Origin: Circinella umbellata
Lineage: Eukaryota; Mucoromycota; Mucoromycetes; Mucorales; Lichtheimiaceae
Assembly (NCBI GenBank): GCA_025093555.1
Contig: JAIWNF010000014.1
Coordinates: forward strand, 310,001 to 374,000
Direction: 5' to 3'
Length of the DNA: 64,000 nt
The notes below the pieces were generated by a model. It had not been told where the DNA came from. It ran no database searches and was given only the letters and a program-made list of their open reading frames with translations. This document shows positions 11,922 to 23,379 of the stretch, one piece after another. Each line of letters begins with the position of its first letter. The stretch's first letter is position 1. Both the position numbers and the translations under genes were made by a program.

Positions 11922-13283
11922 TTCTTTTCACTTTAACAAAAAAAAAAAAAAGATGAAAAATTTGTAATCTTTTCAGTACAAAACCATCTATTTTATATTC
12001 AGTATTTAGAGTTAATAGAAAGCTACTGCCATGTAGCACTAGTGTAGCATAATACGGTCAGGGTACTTCAGAAAAATTTTGTGATTGTGATACAAAACAT
12101 TGGAGTCCTAACTTGGTAACCATTTATGTAATATGTTAACATTGATGGAAAATATAATATTACGAAGTAAGTAAACGTATACGTTGTCATAAAATAAGTG
12201 GTTATGAGTCGCCACGTAGACCAAAAGAAATTAAAAAAAGGTCATTCACTATATATCCATTCTACTAGAATTATTGGATATCTTTTTCTATCGCATCAAA
12301 GATATTTTTCTACTCAATATACTGGCTTCTATAAATAAACACGGATTTACCACCGAACGTTTTTAGTTCAGCTTCGTAGAAGCTTCTGAGAATAAAAGCA
12401 AGAACTTGGATATTCTTTATGCAGCTTAACATTTCTATTCGCGCTCTGTAGTCACACACACACATTTGGAGTTTAGACTTTTAAAAATGAGACATTACAA
12501 AACAGAAATATCTTATAACTTAATAATATATTTGTATAACGTCAACTAAGACAGCAAGTAATTACAGAAAGGCAGAAAAGGATTGAAGAGTAAAGTTGGT
12601 ACAAGACTTTGAATTCAGGCATCATAAGAAGAAATAAAGTTACTTCGTTCACCGTATACTTTTTTTTTATTAGACTGCCGAAACTGTCCATGTCCTTCCA
12701 GCCCTGTCTGTCTTGAAAGAAATAACGAAAAAAATGCCGGTTCTTTATTAATACCTACATTAAATGCTTCCTTCAAAAACGAGATCTTGGCGAAAATATT
12801 GACGCCGTAGACGAATACATCTAAATATACACTCATTTAACCATTCGATGCATCGATAACAACAAAAACCATGGCTTGTCACTAAATGATCAACAAATAC
12901 TCTGAATTGCTTGACGATGTTTGTTCATTATTAGTTACTGCTCGTGGCAATGATTTTATAAAAAAAAGATTTGAGTTTAACAAAGTACTCAAAACCATCA
13001 CTGAACTAAATTCAATAAGTATCAACATGGTTACAAGTTTATTTTTTGCTCAACAAAAGTTATCAAGATCAACGTCTACCAAAAGCTGAAACCCTCTACC
13101 TTGTCGTCGGTCAGTAAAAGAAGACACTCCAGTAGTATAGAGCTAATCACTATCTTCTGTTCTTAATTTTGAGTCAAGCAATGCGTCAGTATCAACTTAG
13201 AATTATCATTATCCGTGAGATTTACCTCCTTTCCTTTAGCGATAGCCGCTGACAATGAGTTTATTAAAGATCGTTGTAAATAG

Positions 13284-13786
13284 TGTTACGTCCCGTTCGG
13301 ATCGTACGTAATTAATAAAATATAAGAAATTCCGAGTAAAAGACTCAAGGAATAAGGAAAGTTATATCAATAACCTATCCAATAAAAAGAAAGATAAATA
13401 AAAGGGTGGTTTTTATAACAAGCCAATTTAACCGAACAAATAGTTGGGAAAATAGTTTACTTCAATAAAATTAAAGAGAGTGAACTAATTGTTGTTTTAT
13501 GTGAAAGGAAGAAACTATCCTTTTATATTAGTTATTTGAGTATCTAACTCCTTAATTCGAATCTTGCTCCAGGTAAAATCGAATCCAATTCAGGTAAAAT
13601 CAATCATGGTTACCAATAAAGATAAATCTCAATGGATGGAGGTAAGAGTTATTATTGTTTAAAAACTTCTGATATTTATTCGGTCAAGACAAAATATTTA
13701 TAATACTGATAGAAAAATAAATAAATGAAATATGAGAGAGGGAGAAAACAAAAAGAGAAGGGAAACTCCCAAATAAGAGGGTAACA
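13284..13786. mobile_element. Candidate solo LTR (503 bp)
   Basis: The segment begins TGTTACG and ends GGTAACA, so it has the TG...CA ends and a short terminal inverted repeat (TGTTAC/GTAACA) of retroviral-type LTRs. It is flanked directly on both sides by ATAG (13280-13283 and 13787-13790), consistent with a 4-bp target duplication. There is no reverse transcriptase or gag frame nearby, hence a solo LTR. A second copy would be needed for proof. Confidence 0.4.
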
Positions 13787-14669
13787 ATAGATTTGGATAT
13801 CCTATATAAATAAAACCATCCCGCTCATAAATAATATGTACCTTGATTCATAACTTGGAGCGAATTCAAAATCTGCCTTACATTTGTTATAACCATTATC
13901 AAATATATCCCACTCAATTCATTCTGTTCTCCTCAAAGATACAGTGTAAACAAGATAAATGGGACCATCAAAGCATTTTTCAAATCAAAGTTTTAACGCC
14001 AGCAAAGACTTTCATCTATCAATATCAAGTGAGAGTGCCTTGAGTGGACTATCCCGTCAAACACCCACGGAGTACTCATCAAGAACATGATACTTAGTGA
14101 CGACACCGCCCTTCCTAGAATGAAGTAGCTCTCATAAGTACCAACAATGGCAAGCCACGTTTTATATCGTACATCGACTACGCAATTAACTTGTTAGTTA
14201 AGCAAATAAAAATAAATTTAGCAAGCTCTTTCTTTGACTGACTTTGGCAACCCTTGTTGGATAGTATTCACAAACCTTATAGATCTCTTTCATATTGATT
14301 GATGTTTACCTCAAGTGGCATTGAAAAACAAGATACTTGTAACTAGAATTACTTCCATCAAAAACGTTTTTAAAATTATGTATTTATCATACATATAATG
14401 AGATTATTTTATATCCAAGTGAATTGACTTTTGAATAAATAAAATATATAACTTATCATTTGTTTACCTGATTTACAAATTATAGTGATTTAGACACTCC
14501 CAAAATTTCTGAATGAGCAGATCATTGTTGGTTTCGACAGGCGGAAAAGGTGAGAAGTGGACGAAAACTATAGCGGAAACTTTTCACTCAATAAAAATGC
14601 TTATAGAATTAGAAAATGAGAAGTTTAATCAAATGAGAAGAGTGAAAGTATATACAAATCATGAGATAT

Positions 14670-15327
14670 CACTACGGCTAAAATGAGTAGTAGAAATGAA
14701 TGGATTTCCATGAATCTGCATGATCACTATTGACATGAAATTCTATGAAATGTGTCAGTTCATGGAGATCCATAGATCTATGCAAAGTCATAGATACTCA
14801 GTCATATCCATTACCTAGTTTTTAAATGATATATATTTTACTTTATGAGCATATACATTATACTGCAGATATAACATGGTTGAGACCACTTCTACTATAT
14901 TATGATAGGCACTTTGAATAATAAAATTTTCTTTTTGTGGGTCATTAACTATGTGAGATAATGAGAAAAGTAGTAAAAGAAGTGCGTGGGAATAATACTT
15001 CTCGTCAAACGGTCATGGGTTCACGAAGTATAAGTATGCAATTTCATAGATCATCACTCATATTTACAAAGCATGCATTTTCATTCATATTCATAGGTAT
15101 TTTTTCATAGATATTTGTTCAGTTTTATGCAAATTCATATATCATTCAGAGCCATACATTGTCACTCAGATTCATTAATTTTGTAATAGAGATTCATGGA
15201 TTTATTTTTATGAAGATGAATAATTGTCTTTTTTCATGCATATTCATAGAGAAGCATGGCATTTCATAACATATAAATTCATATTCATAGAGAATTAGGT
15301 AATTGCATGCAATTTTTAGCTGTGGTG
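14670..15327. mobile_element. Non-autonomous TIR element with CACTA-like ends and internal hexamer array
   Basis: The left end is CACTACGGCTAAAA and the reverse complement of the right end is CACCACAGCTAAAA (12 of 14 identical). TAT stands on both sides (14667-14669 and 15328-15330), a 3-bp target duplication. The interior is dense in ATTCATAG/CTATGAAT-type motifs: mostly one orientation near the left end and the complement on the right, like subterminal transposase-binding repeats. It is about 0.66 kb with no coding frame. CACTA-type superfamilies have such ends and 3-bp duplications, but the assignment is tentative. Confidence 0.5.
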
Positions 15328-16142
15328 TATATATTCTAATGTTTCATCGTAACTGTATTTTCTGCTTGGTTATGTTGTATTATAAGAACACTGTCTCTTT
15401 ATGCCAGATGAATAAGAAATCATATTAAAATACAGACTTGAACAGACTCAATTGTAAAAGAGAAACTGAGCGCTCCGTCAACTTAAATTAAAGAATAAAG
15501 AGCGTATCATGGCTAACTCTATATACTTCAGATCAGTAACGGTAGTAACCTTCTCAATATTAAAGACTCATTTTAAGTATCTAGCTCTAATATCAATCAC
15601 CTACATCATTTAACTAACTAAGCCCCATAACTCATATAATAGAAAAGTATAAACACGTCGTGGTACGTAGCTATTATTTTAAAAAGATAACTTTATTCTA
15701 GTTTCTAAATTATTGTTAAAACATAAAAATTTTTACCTTGTCTATTTTTATTTCTCACTCTCATTAAAACCACCAAATATCACAGGCTGGTCTCGTTGTC
15801 ATTTCTATATATAGCCCAGGTGAGTGTCTTGTTAAATATTTTTTTTCAATAACAGCAATATACATATTATTACGCAACTGAATGCTTGATCGCCAAAGAA
15901 ACTGTTAACAAATAAGACCGAATGAAGTATAAACAAAAGATTAACATGGAATAATTCACTATCTATGTATTTTTAATATGTACTACTTTATTATTATATT
16001 ATCCAAAACAAAGAAAGTTTATCGCTATGATAGATATTGTATGTTTTTTCTTGACATTTCCATAATTATTAATATGTAAGACAATACTAATAATTATTTG
16101 CTTCCTATCTTGATATATTACCGTTTACATTAATCGACGTTT

Positions 16143-16691
16143 TTAAGGTCGATTGCTGTCTCTTGCGTGATAATTACCGCCTCCTGATAGGTGGGTGCCT
16201 CTCTTTGTCATATGGCTATCTTTAGTAGCATGTTGATCTCTTTTTCCAGCGTGGTTTTCATTTGTAGCATGTTGATCTCTTTTTCCAGAGTGGTTCTCAT
16301 TTGTAGCATGGTTATCTCTTTTTGTAGCATGATCATCTCTTTTCGTAGCATGAGTATTTCCAGTGGCATGCATATCCCTTTTTGTAGCATGAGCATCATC
16401 TCTTTTCGTAACATGAGTATTTTCAGTGGCATGAATATCCCTTTTTGTAGCATGAGTATTTTCAGTGGCATGAGTATTCCTTTTTGTAGCATGAGCATCA
16501 TCTCTTTTCGTAACATGAGTATTTTCAGTGGCATGCATATCCCTTTTGACAGCATCAACATTCCTGGAAGCATGGTTGTCTCGTTTAGTTTCTTGAGTGC
16601 TTCTTACTTCCATCGCTGGAGCAGCATCAACAGCGGAAATTGCTAAAATAGCCAGAGCTACAAATAATGCGAGCAAAGAAAAGTTGCGCAT
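16143..16691 (-). CDS. Secreted repeat precursor with 12 Kex2-type sites releasing His-rich peptides
   Basis: Single exon, 182 aa, starting at ATG 16691. That ATG precedes a clean signal peptide (MRNFSLLALFVALAILA, predicted cut near VDA-APA); an upstream in-frame ATG at 16757 would bury it. After a short pro-region there are 12 Lys-Arg pairs. Cleavage after each KR would give DNHASRNVDAV, DMHATENTHVT, DDAHAT (twice), NTHATENTHAT, DIHATENTHVT, DMHATGNTHAT, DDHAT, DNHATNENHSG, DQHATNENHAG, DQHATKDSHMT and an 18-residue tail beginning GTH. Ten of 12 have His at position 3, the ATCUN motif (free N terminus-X-X-His) that binds Cu(II) and Ni(II). The layout matches fungal Kex2-processed repeat proteins, a class that includes pheromone and cyclic-peptide precursors. 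No processing enzyme gene is adjacent. Metal chelation, signalling or a wall role are all inference. Confidence 0.85.
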   Translation of the reverse strand: MRNFSLLALFVALAILAISAVDAAPAMEVRSTQETKRDNHASRNVDAVKRDMHATENTHVTKRDDAHATKRNTHATENTHATKRDIHATENTHVTKRDDAHATKRDMHATGNTHATKRDDHATKRDNHATNENHSGKRDQHATNENHAGKRDQHATKDSHMTKRGTHLSGGGNYHARDSNRP

Positions 16692-19600
16692 AGCAGTAGA
16701 TAAGGGTGGACAAAGAGAAAAAAGTACGATATCTAAAGTTTGATCAAGCATTATCATATTTATATATGTAATTTTTTTAAAAAAAATCCCTGTGTTACGT
16801 TATCAAGTTGCAATCATTCCCACCACTTTTTTCTCCCGACTGCAACTGCTTTGCTGTCAGTGTACGTACGGTAATATTATTATGTTTTCAAAAAAAAAAA
16901 AGTAACATCGGAAACAGTCTTGATCACATTATTGATTGAGAAAAGCGTAAAAAAAAACTCACGAATAATGGATTGGGCTGTTACACCTTCACAAACCACT
17001 AATAGTAATGTATGGGAATACGGTTTATAGTGAGTTTTTAATTTTACAAACCTCGTGAGAAACGTTGTTAGGTTGCAGAATAAATTGTGGCGTTGAGGAT
17101 TAAATGTCAAAGTTACCGGAAAAGAGCATTATGGGAAACCGACGAGAAGGAAACGTTTTACAATAAAGTAACAAGTGGTATATCAGTATATATGTTGTTA
17201 TTAGTGGAACCAAAGGAATGTATCACCAGTTCCTTCGCATCACGGAATAATAATTGCGGTACGTAATTATAATATCGAAAATCATATATGTTATAACCGG
17301 TGGTTATAGCAGAACCATTAAACTGCGATACATTGTGTATGTGAAGTATTTGCTTTTGCTGGCCAAATGTGTAATATGTATTACTTTCTCACGAGCAAAA
17401 GGTATGATACTGAACTGTTATTAAAGCTTGCCTCTCCACTTTGTGTCTGTTTGTAAACTGGTGCTGGTGGTGATACGTTACCTAATAATCTAGATCATTT
17501 TTATTGAGAAATTAAAAGAAGAATAATATATACATCATTTAAATAATAAAAAGCATAATTTTTTTTGATATAATATTTATAGTGGCAGCAGAAAATTATG
17601 AAGGGGAAGAAAAGCGTTATGCCGTTTAGTCTTACTGTAATTAAGAAAAGAAGAATGATCAAAATCAAAGTTTGAAAAAAAACATGTCCTCCTAAACGAG
17701 AAAAACTTTTTATTTTTTTTTAATAATATGGTGTAACGTGTCCAGGTAACAAAAACAATATTTTAGGTCAATTATCTTATGCTATTAGTGTTTCGGTTTA
17801 TCTATATTGTTTAGTGTATCTAATATACATTTGTTTGTTACTACGTAATAGTAATAGTGATGTTCTACGTTATATAACAGTAAATATGCTACTCTTATCA
17901 CTTTTGCTCTCTCTATGTTGACCAGTCAAAGAACTTTTTGACTTTCTCTTGACATGTTTAGCATTATTAGTAAATAATACGTTGTAGTTTTAGAAGAGAT
18001 CATTCTTGCTTAATTAATAACTATTTTGATATCATACCCAATAAATCTGCTTTATATTGATAATTTAAAACCACCATGAGAAACTGACTTATTATATTTT
18101 CAAAATAGTATACAAGATAATGGCAAATTGCAAATGATAGCACTCACCAGTGGATTTTGTATCTCTAAACTTATGTTGTCTTTGTAAAGAAAATTTTGGA
18201 CAAGGGCTACTTGCTGAAACTTTGCTGTTATCGTTATTGTGCATAGATTTTGTTGCCATAGGAAGAATATTTTTCATTATGATACGTATGCTATAATTTT
18301 TTTCATGATATTTAGACATTCGTTTATCTTCTTTCTGCTGGTTTATAGTATGAAAAAACGAATTTCGTTTTTTTTTTGCGGAAAATTAGAAGTGATGCGA
18401 CTTAATGACAACCAGTCAAAACGTGCGAGTATCAGAAACTGTCGTCAACTTAATCAACTACTTTATATTACGTTGTATAATCGCTTTTCTAATTAAATAA
18501 TACGTGATATATAGCCCAAGATTTTTTATATAAAGTAGAAACTATTGATTGCGTAGCAGCTTGACTGATTATTCTTCTGCAAGTAAGGAGGCTTTGCTTT
18601 GTAAAATAGCCATTTTGATAATTCATGCAACCGACGTGCGAACGGTTGCTGTTTTTTATTTGTTCTGGGTGTATCATGTTGATAGAAATAGACTTATTTT
18701 GTCAGCATTACACTAAATAGGTGCTACTACAATTCACGCTCCGTGTATTTATTATTATTATTTATGCAGACTGGGTGACAAAACAAATAACATGGTTTTG
18801 GTATAGTATGTAATAGAACATCAAAAATAGTCATCACCGATAGCCATGTAAACAACAAAAAGGGATAGGCGCTTTCTTTACATGATATAAACTTTTTTAA
18901 AAGATATGAATTAGGAAAAGACGCCGAGTGTTTACATCAGGTTTGTGTTCAATAGTTCATAATTACAAATAGAGATGGTTTTTAAGCACGTAGAGTGAAT
19001 GTGGTAACAATAGTGACCAAGAATGGAAAAAAGGGAAGTTATACAAGTTAACATAGATACTATTGATCACACGCTAATATGTTACGTATAGTGGTATGTT
19101 ATTATGTCATGAGAGCATATAGTTATAAAGAGTAGTTTATTATTATGGGCATATACAGGGGTTACAGTAATGTATTAATAATTACGTATTACAAAAAAAA
19201 ACATTTTTTCACCACTTGCAAAGAATATATGTATAATTAAATACATAAAAAAAGCTGGTTCTAGACCTAGTGAAAATACAACTTATCTTTGATAAATAGC
19301 GATTAACATGATATGATAATAGTTAAGTGTGTTATCATTTGTTTGCTTCTTAATCTTATTTGATCATCATCACAAATACGAAATCTTTCCATTAACAAAC
19401 AAGGGAAAAGTATACTATTCGATACTACTATTAGGCGGCATAACTAAAGTCTTTTTGCGTCATCGACAGCATAAAATCTCAAGTTCAATAATTCTGTAAA
19501 TAATAATCAAAAAGTAGACGCCATCGTATGAACAAGTATTTATTCCCCCCTCCAATATTCTCAATATTACCTTACCTTAGCATACACATAACCTACGTTA

Positions 19601-20195
19601 CGTAACCTTATAGCACTTGTCTACAAATAGTATAATAGTAAAGGAGCAGAGACGGGTTTTTGGATAAAGTATACTTTTAATCGACAAATTGCTTGCATTT
19701 ATTAAGTTGTCTATGCAACAAAAAAATGGATAAAGCTCAGTAGAGGGAGATAAAGTTATTTTAATGCTGGAGCAATATCTTGTATCAGTATAAAACTATA
19801 CATAACAGCAACCAACCAGATTAGTTACTTTTTCTTAATCTATTTTTATTTGTGAAAGAAGAAAAGAAATCCTGCGAGTTAATGCAACATGTCTCTTTAA
19901 GGTCCAGTTTCTTTTCACTACTATTTTTGACAGTCTAATGTGCTTAAAACTCTTGCGAGAATTCTAATAACACTTATTCAATTAATTTGAATTACGAGAC
20001 GTCTTTTTCTCTGTTCATTTTATTTAGGTAAGAAGAGATGAAAAGACCATCGTCACGTATGTAATATATATATATATATATTGCTACGTGCGTGTGCTTT
20101 GACCTGGGATATTACATAATCAACTTTTCTCATACCAACGCTGCGATTTTCTTCGCAACGCATAGATTTGTAGCAGTAAGAACGTGGGTAGCATC
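16692..20195. other. Gene-poor tract upstream of the His-peptide gene
   Basis: About 3.5 kb of AT-rich sequence. A TATATATG stretch near 16760 could serve the His-peptide gene. A short (TA)n run lies at about 20066-20080. Small open frames on both strands (for example about 16880-17110 and 18092-18680) have biased composition and no recognisable motif. I see no RNA gene. Confidence 0.5.
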
Positions 20196-20375
20196 ATGGA
20201 TTATACTAATGTGGAGGCCGATCTCGACGAAGTAGCTAAAGAAGAAACCCGACAATATGAATTGATTTTAAACTATATTCGCGGGGAAGAATCTCATAGC
20301 AAGCCGGATTGTAATCCCAAGAGCAAAATGAAATATTTCTTTGTTTTGGGGCCTGAAGAACATGCTGATGTCTAA
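20196..20375 (+). CDS. Small orphan ORF, 59 aa
   Basis: The ATG at 20196 opens a 59-residue acidic and helical frame (contains EADLDEVAKEETRQYELILN), ending HADV and TAA. Composition is more protein-like than the neighbouring frames and lacks homopolymers. No domain is recognised. It may be a real small protein, one exon of a larger gene or a transposon relic. It lies tail-to-tail with the TMEM97 gene. Confidence 0.3.
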   Translation: MDYTNVEADLDEVAKEETRQYELILNYIRGEESHSKPDCNPKSKMKYFFVLGPEEHADV

Positions 20376-20754
20376 CAAGTCAACATTTTTGATAGTGCAA
20401 GTAGTACGTAACGTTTGAAGCTATTCCTCACCAAATGTTTAATTTGAGTATTTATTAATTATGGGATCCCGTGTCCGTTTCCAAGATGATCTACGGCTTG
20501 ATTTGGCGAATTAAACTGTCAAAGTTTTGCTTGAGAACATGTATTGTTGATTCTTAAAACGGACGCGTACTCATTTGAAATTTAGATCCCACAGAGGTCC
20601 ACGAAACGTTATACTATATATTTAGTTATGATAGTAATAGCAGCAACAGTGTTTTTTTTATTTAACAGAGTAAATTTAATAATGTACATCTACGTAATAT
20701 ATATTGTTGTTTTGTTGTGGACGGCTTTCATGAAAACGTCCTTTTTTCTCTCCT

Positions 20755-21459
20755 TTATTCGGTCTTGATACGGTGAACTGGGGAAATAGCATTGGTAACA
20801 CGAATGTAAGAATCAACCAAGATCATCAAAGGAAGAATAAGATAAGGTACATAGAATCCAAACAAGATCCAGATTTCATTTTGGCTAAGACCAAATTCAG
20901 TATTGTAGAACAATTCGGCAATAATGGGAACCATGGTAGTTGCAACATGGGAAGCGTAGACTGCATTTATACAAGACGACAAGACCTTTAACTTTACGCA
21001 AATATCCACCTTCAAAATTTTATAAATTAAACTTATATAATAACTTACCAATTAATGGAACACGAACATAGAGAGAATCTAATAATATTTATTATATCAA
21101 TTAATATTCTATGGCTTATATCTCTTCTATTCCTTAATGTTAGTTTATCCATAATAATACTTACTCTTATAAAGACCATAACAAGCAACGAAGAAGAATG
21201 GAAGTTGAAAAACCAATTCACATAAAGTAAGACCTTTGAACCATGCAATAGATTCGGTGGCACCCATGAAAGGATCTTTATAGGTTGCGACATACCATGC
21301 AAGAGTTTCTCTCAAAACTTTCGGTACCAGTTCAGGAGGAGCCAAAGCTTGAAGATCAATGGATAAAGTAATGGGGATATGAGTTAAGAAGTAAAGAAAA
21401 AAAACCAAATCCACAGGTCTCTTAAAAAGACATTGTTGAGATGTTTGATTCACTGTCAT
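20755..21459 (-). CDS. TMEM97: TMEM97 / sigma-2 receptor family protein (EXPERA domain)
   Basis: Exons are 21165-21459, 21049-21078 (30 nt) and 20755-20960, giving 176 aa, the usual family size. Four hydrophobic segments are visible. The first contains PVDLVFFLYFLTHIPITLSID, whose Asp and His-Ile-Pro features are typical of the EXPERA fold. A YASHVATTMVPIIAELFY segment follows in the third exon. The C terminus is short and basic (VHRIKTE). Family members are ER/endolysosomal four-helix proteins linked to sterol handling. The start is the ATG at 21459, since the upstream frame meets only non-ATG codons before the transposon. A 6.76 kb transposon island begins 84 bp upstream, so the original promoter is probably truncated. 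Confidence 0.87.
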
Positions 21460-21543
21460 TTCAATTGATGAGCAAGTATAACAGAAGAAGAGTATGTGAA
21501 TGAGAGACAAAAAAAAATCCAAAAACAGCAATAACGTCAGTTA

Positions 21544-21665
21544 CAGTGCCTCCACCCCCAATTTTCGCTTTCCAACAAACTGATTTCGTTTTGGTCTCCG
21601 ACTAATTTTCGTTTTTTCATTGGCTCATTTTTCGCTTTTGTCGGTTTCAAAGTTCCGCTTTTACA
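21544..21665 (+). repeat. Left terminal inverted repeat of the Tc1-type element
   Basis: Starts CAGTGCCTCCACCC and contains AACAAACTGATTTCGTTTTG followed by several TTTTCG(T/C)TTT subterminal repeats. It pairs with 28190-28305. Compared with the right end it carries an approximately 15-bp extra block (AATTTTCGCTTTCC) just inside the tip. Confidence 0.85.
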
Positions 21666-21669
21666 TCAC

Positions 21670-22335
21670 TCAACTAACACTTTTGCCTGCTTCAGTAATT
21701 CTAGTTTTCAAGTCTTCAGTGTCCTGAAACTGACTTCGCTTGACAGCACCTTTAACAAATGACCAAAAGTTTTCAATTGGATTGAGTTCAGGCGAATAAG
21801 GAGGAACGTATGTCGCCTTATAACCTTTTGCCTTAACCATTGTTGTTATATCTTGTGAGGTACGAATAGGTGCATTATCCATGACAATGTAGAAATTTTT
21901 CATTTCAGGAAACTTGTCCATTTCATCCAATGTTTTAGCAATGAATCCCATATAGTACGCAGTAACAGTTCATTCGGGCATCTTTTTACCTGCAGGAGCT
22001 TTTCTCTTTCGGCCTCCAGCAATCTAAGTCTTTTTGGGCTTTTGAGGCTCTCTGATATCAAGGGCAATGACATCGTTTGTTGTTATGGCTCCCAAAACAG
22101 CGTCAGTGATAGCACGATTGGTTGGTGTTTCAACAATTGCTGGTGTGCCTCTCACTGAACGAGCGAAAGGGCTTTTCATACTGATATTGAAACCAGCTTC
22201 ATCCACAAAAACACAGTTCTCGACATAATTCATATCCGAATTAATAGCCCATTCATGTGTCCACGTGTAACGTGCTTCAAGAATCTCAGGGCTATTTCGC
22301 GACACAGGTTGTAAAGTTACTCGCTTCATGGTCAA
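21670..22335 (-). pseudogene. Tc1/mariner transposase, catalytic half, with two nonsense codons
   Basis: One continuous reading frame on the minus strand is broken by two stops (near 22022 and 21972). It holds the DDE triad of Tc1 transposases: first Asp in FVDEAGFN, second in IVMDNAPIRTS, and Glu in PPYSPELNPIENFW. There are 34 residues between the second Asp and the Glu, so it is DD34E. The N-terminal helix-turn-helix half is missing here; a candidate lies about 5.6 kb away at 27950-28106, next to the right TIR. The orientation (start near the right TIR, end near the left) fits a Tc1 element split by later insertions. The copy is inactive as read. Confidence 0.85.
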
Positions 22336-22686
22336 ATTTGTGATGTTTGTTGGAATCTAATCAAGAAAACACGAGTAAATATGATAAGACTGTATTAAGG
22401 TCTTTATTATTCAAAAATAGAACGAAAAATATGAAAGGTTCTAACAATATCATGGTATATATAATGGTTACTCGAATTTAAAGAATAAGCTGTTATCTAA
22501 GGGTAATAAAAATTTTAATTGACCAAAGCATTATGTCTTTGTTCTTGTTCAATCCTAATAATTGGCTCATTGTTGAATTCGTTATCAATCTAGGTATTCT
22601 TCCCAGATGGGAGTTTGTAGACCCAATGGATTGTAATGATTTATTCTCGGTCCTCATAATTGAGTTGTAAATACTTGAGATCAGTC

Positions 22687-23040
22687 TTCACCTATTCCAG
22701 AAATCATGCTTCTCTTCTTCAGTCTCTTCTTCGGTACATATCAAGCGGGAAAGGTCCACAATCAAACTAAAATAAGTGCTGCCACCATTAGCTCTTCACC
22801 TATTCCAGAAATCATGCTTTTCTTCTTCAGTCTATTCTTTGGTACATATCAAGCGGGAAAGGTCCACAATCAAACTAAAATAAGTGCTGCCACCATTAGC
22901 TCTTCACCTATTCCAGAGATCATACTTCTCTTCTTCAGTCTCTTCTTCAGTACATATCAAGTGTGAAAGACCTTCAATCAAACTAAAATAAGTGTTGCCC
23001 CCATTAGCTCTTCACTAATTCTAAAATACCTACTTCTCTC
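22687..23040. repeat. 108-bp tandem repeat, three full copies plus a partial
   Basis: Copies start at 22687, 22795 and 22903, each beginning TTCACCTATTCCAGA, and a degenerate fourth starts at 23011 (TTCACTAATTCTAAAA). The first two are nearly identical and the third has drifted. Because 108 is a multiple of three, one frame reads as a 36-residue hydrophobic repeat, but there is no sign it is a gene. It lies between the Tc1 piece and the Harbinger end. Confidence 0.9.
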
Positions 23041-23160
23041 TCGCGTGAATTAAAAACCAAGCAAGTAAGATTATTGATTTTATTGAAGTCGCCCACATAA
23101 AGGAGATAATTTTGTATCCCAGACATACGTGGAATTTTTTTATGCGCGCGCGTACTATTA

Positions 23161-23275
23161 GAGCACTCGCAGCGGTCCTTGTAAAAAAAAGCTTGTAAAT
23201 TGAGACTTGTAACACTACAAGGCAAATACTCACAATGGTCCTTGTAAAATTAGCTTGTAAACTTGGACGTGTAAC
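23161..23275 (+). repeat. PIF/Harbinger terminal repeat with a second internal copy
   Basis: After a TTA trinucleotide (23158-23160, the usual PIF/Harbinger target) the sequence GAGCACTCGCAGCGGTCC begins. The 53-bp block to 23213 recurs at about 23225-23275 as ATACTCACAATGGTCC..., both ending TTGTAAC-like. This is a direct pair of terminal/subterminal repeats upstream of the transposase. The matching inverted end was not found downstream. Confidence 0.6.
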
Positions 23276-23379
23276 GTGAAAGTCATACCTCAGTGAAAGA
23301 AAGTGAAAAAAAAAGCATAGGGTTGAGTATTATTTTAGGTTGAGTTTTTTCTTTTTAATCTCTCTTCAATCAATTTTAA

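Larger units (their letters stand above)
11922..16142. other. Gene-poor tract with two mobile-element candidates
   Basis: Over 4 kb without a convincing gene. It contains a candidate solo LTR (13284-13786) and a TIR element (14670-15327). Two small divergent frames (minus, about 12615-12836; plus, 12886-13089) have no recognisable domain. The rest is AT-rich sequence with no structure I can name. Confidence 0.55.

Noticed and set aside
12615..13089. Two small divergent frames (minus, 12615-12836; plus, 12886-13089)
   Set aside because: No recognisable domain and no splice partners; composition only weakly protein-like.
16191..16646. 151-aa plus-strand and 121-aa minus-strand Met/Ser-rich frames
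   Set aside because: Shadows of the His-peptide repeat gene in other frames; only the minus frame with signal peptide and KR sites makes biological sense.
22706..22966. 86-aa hydrophobic repeat protein
   Set aside because: Made by the 108-bp tandem repeat; no start context, no transcript-like features.
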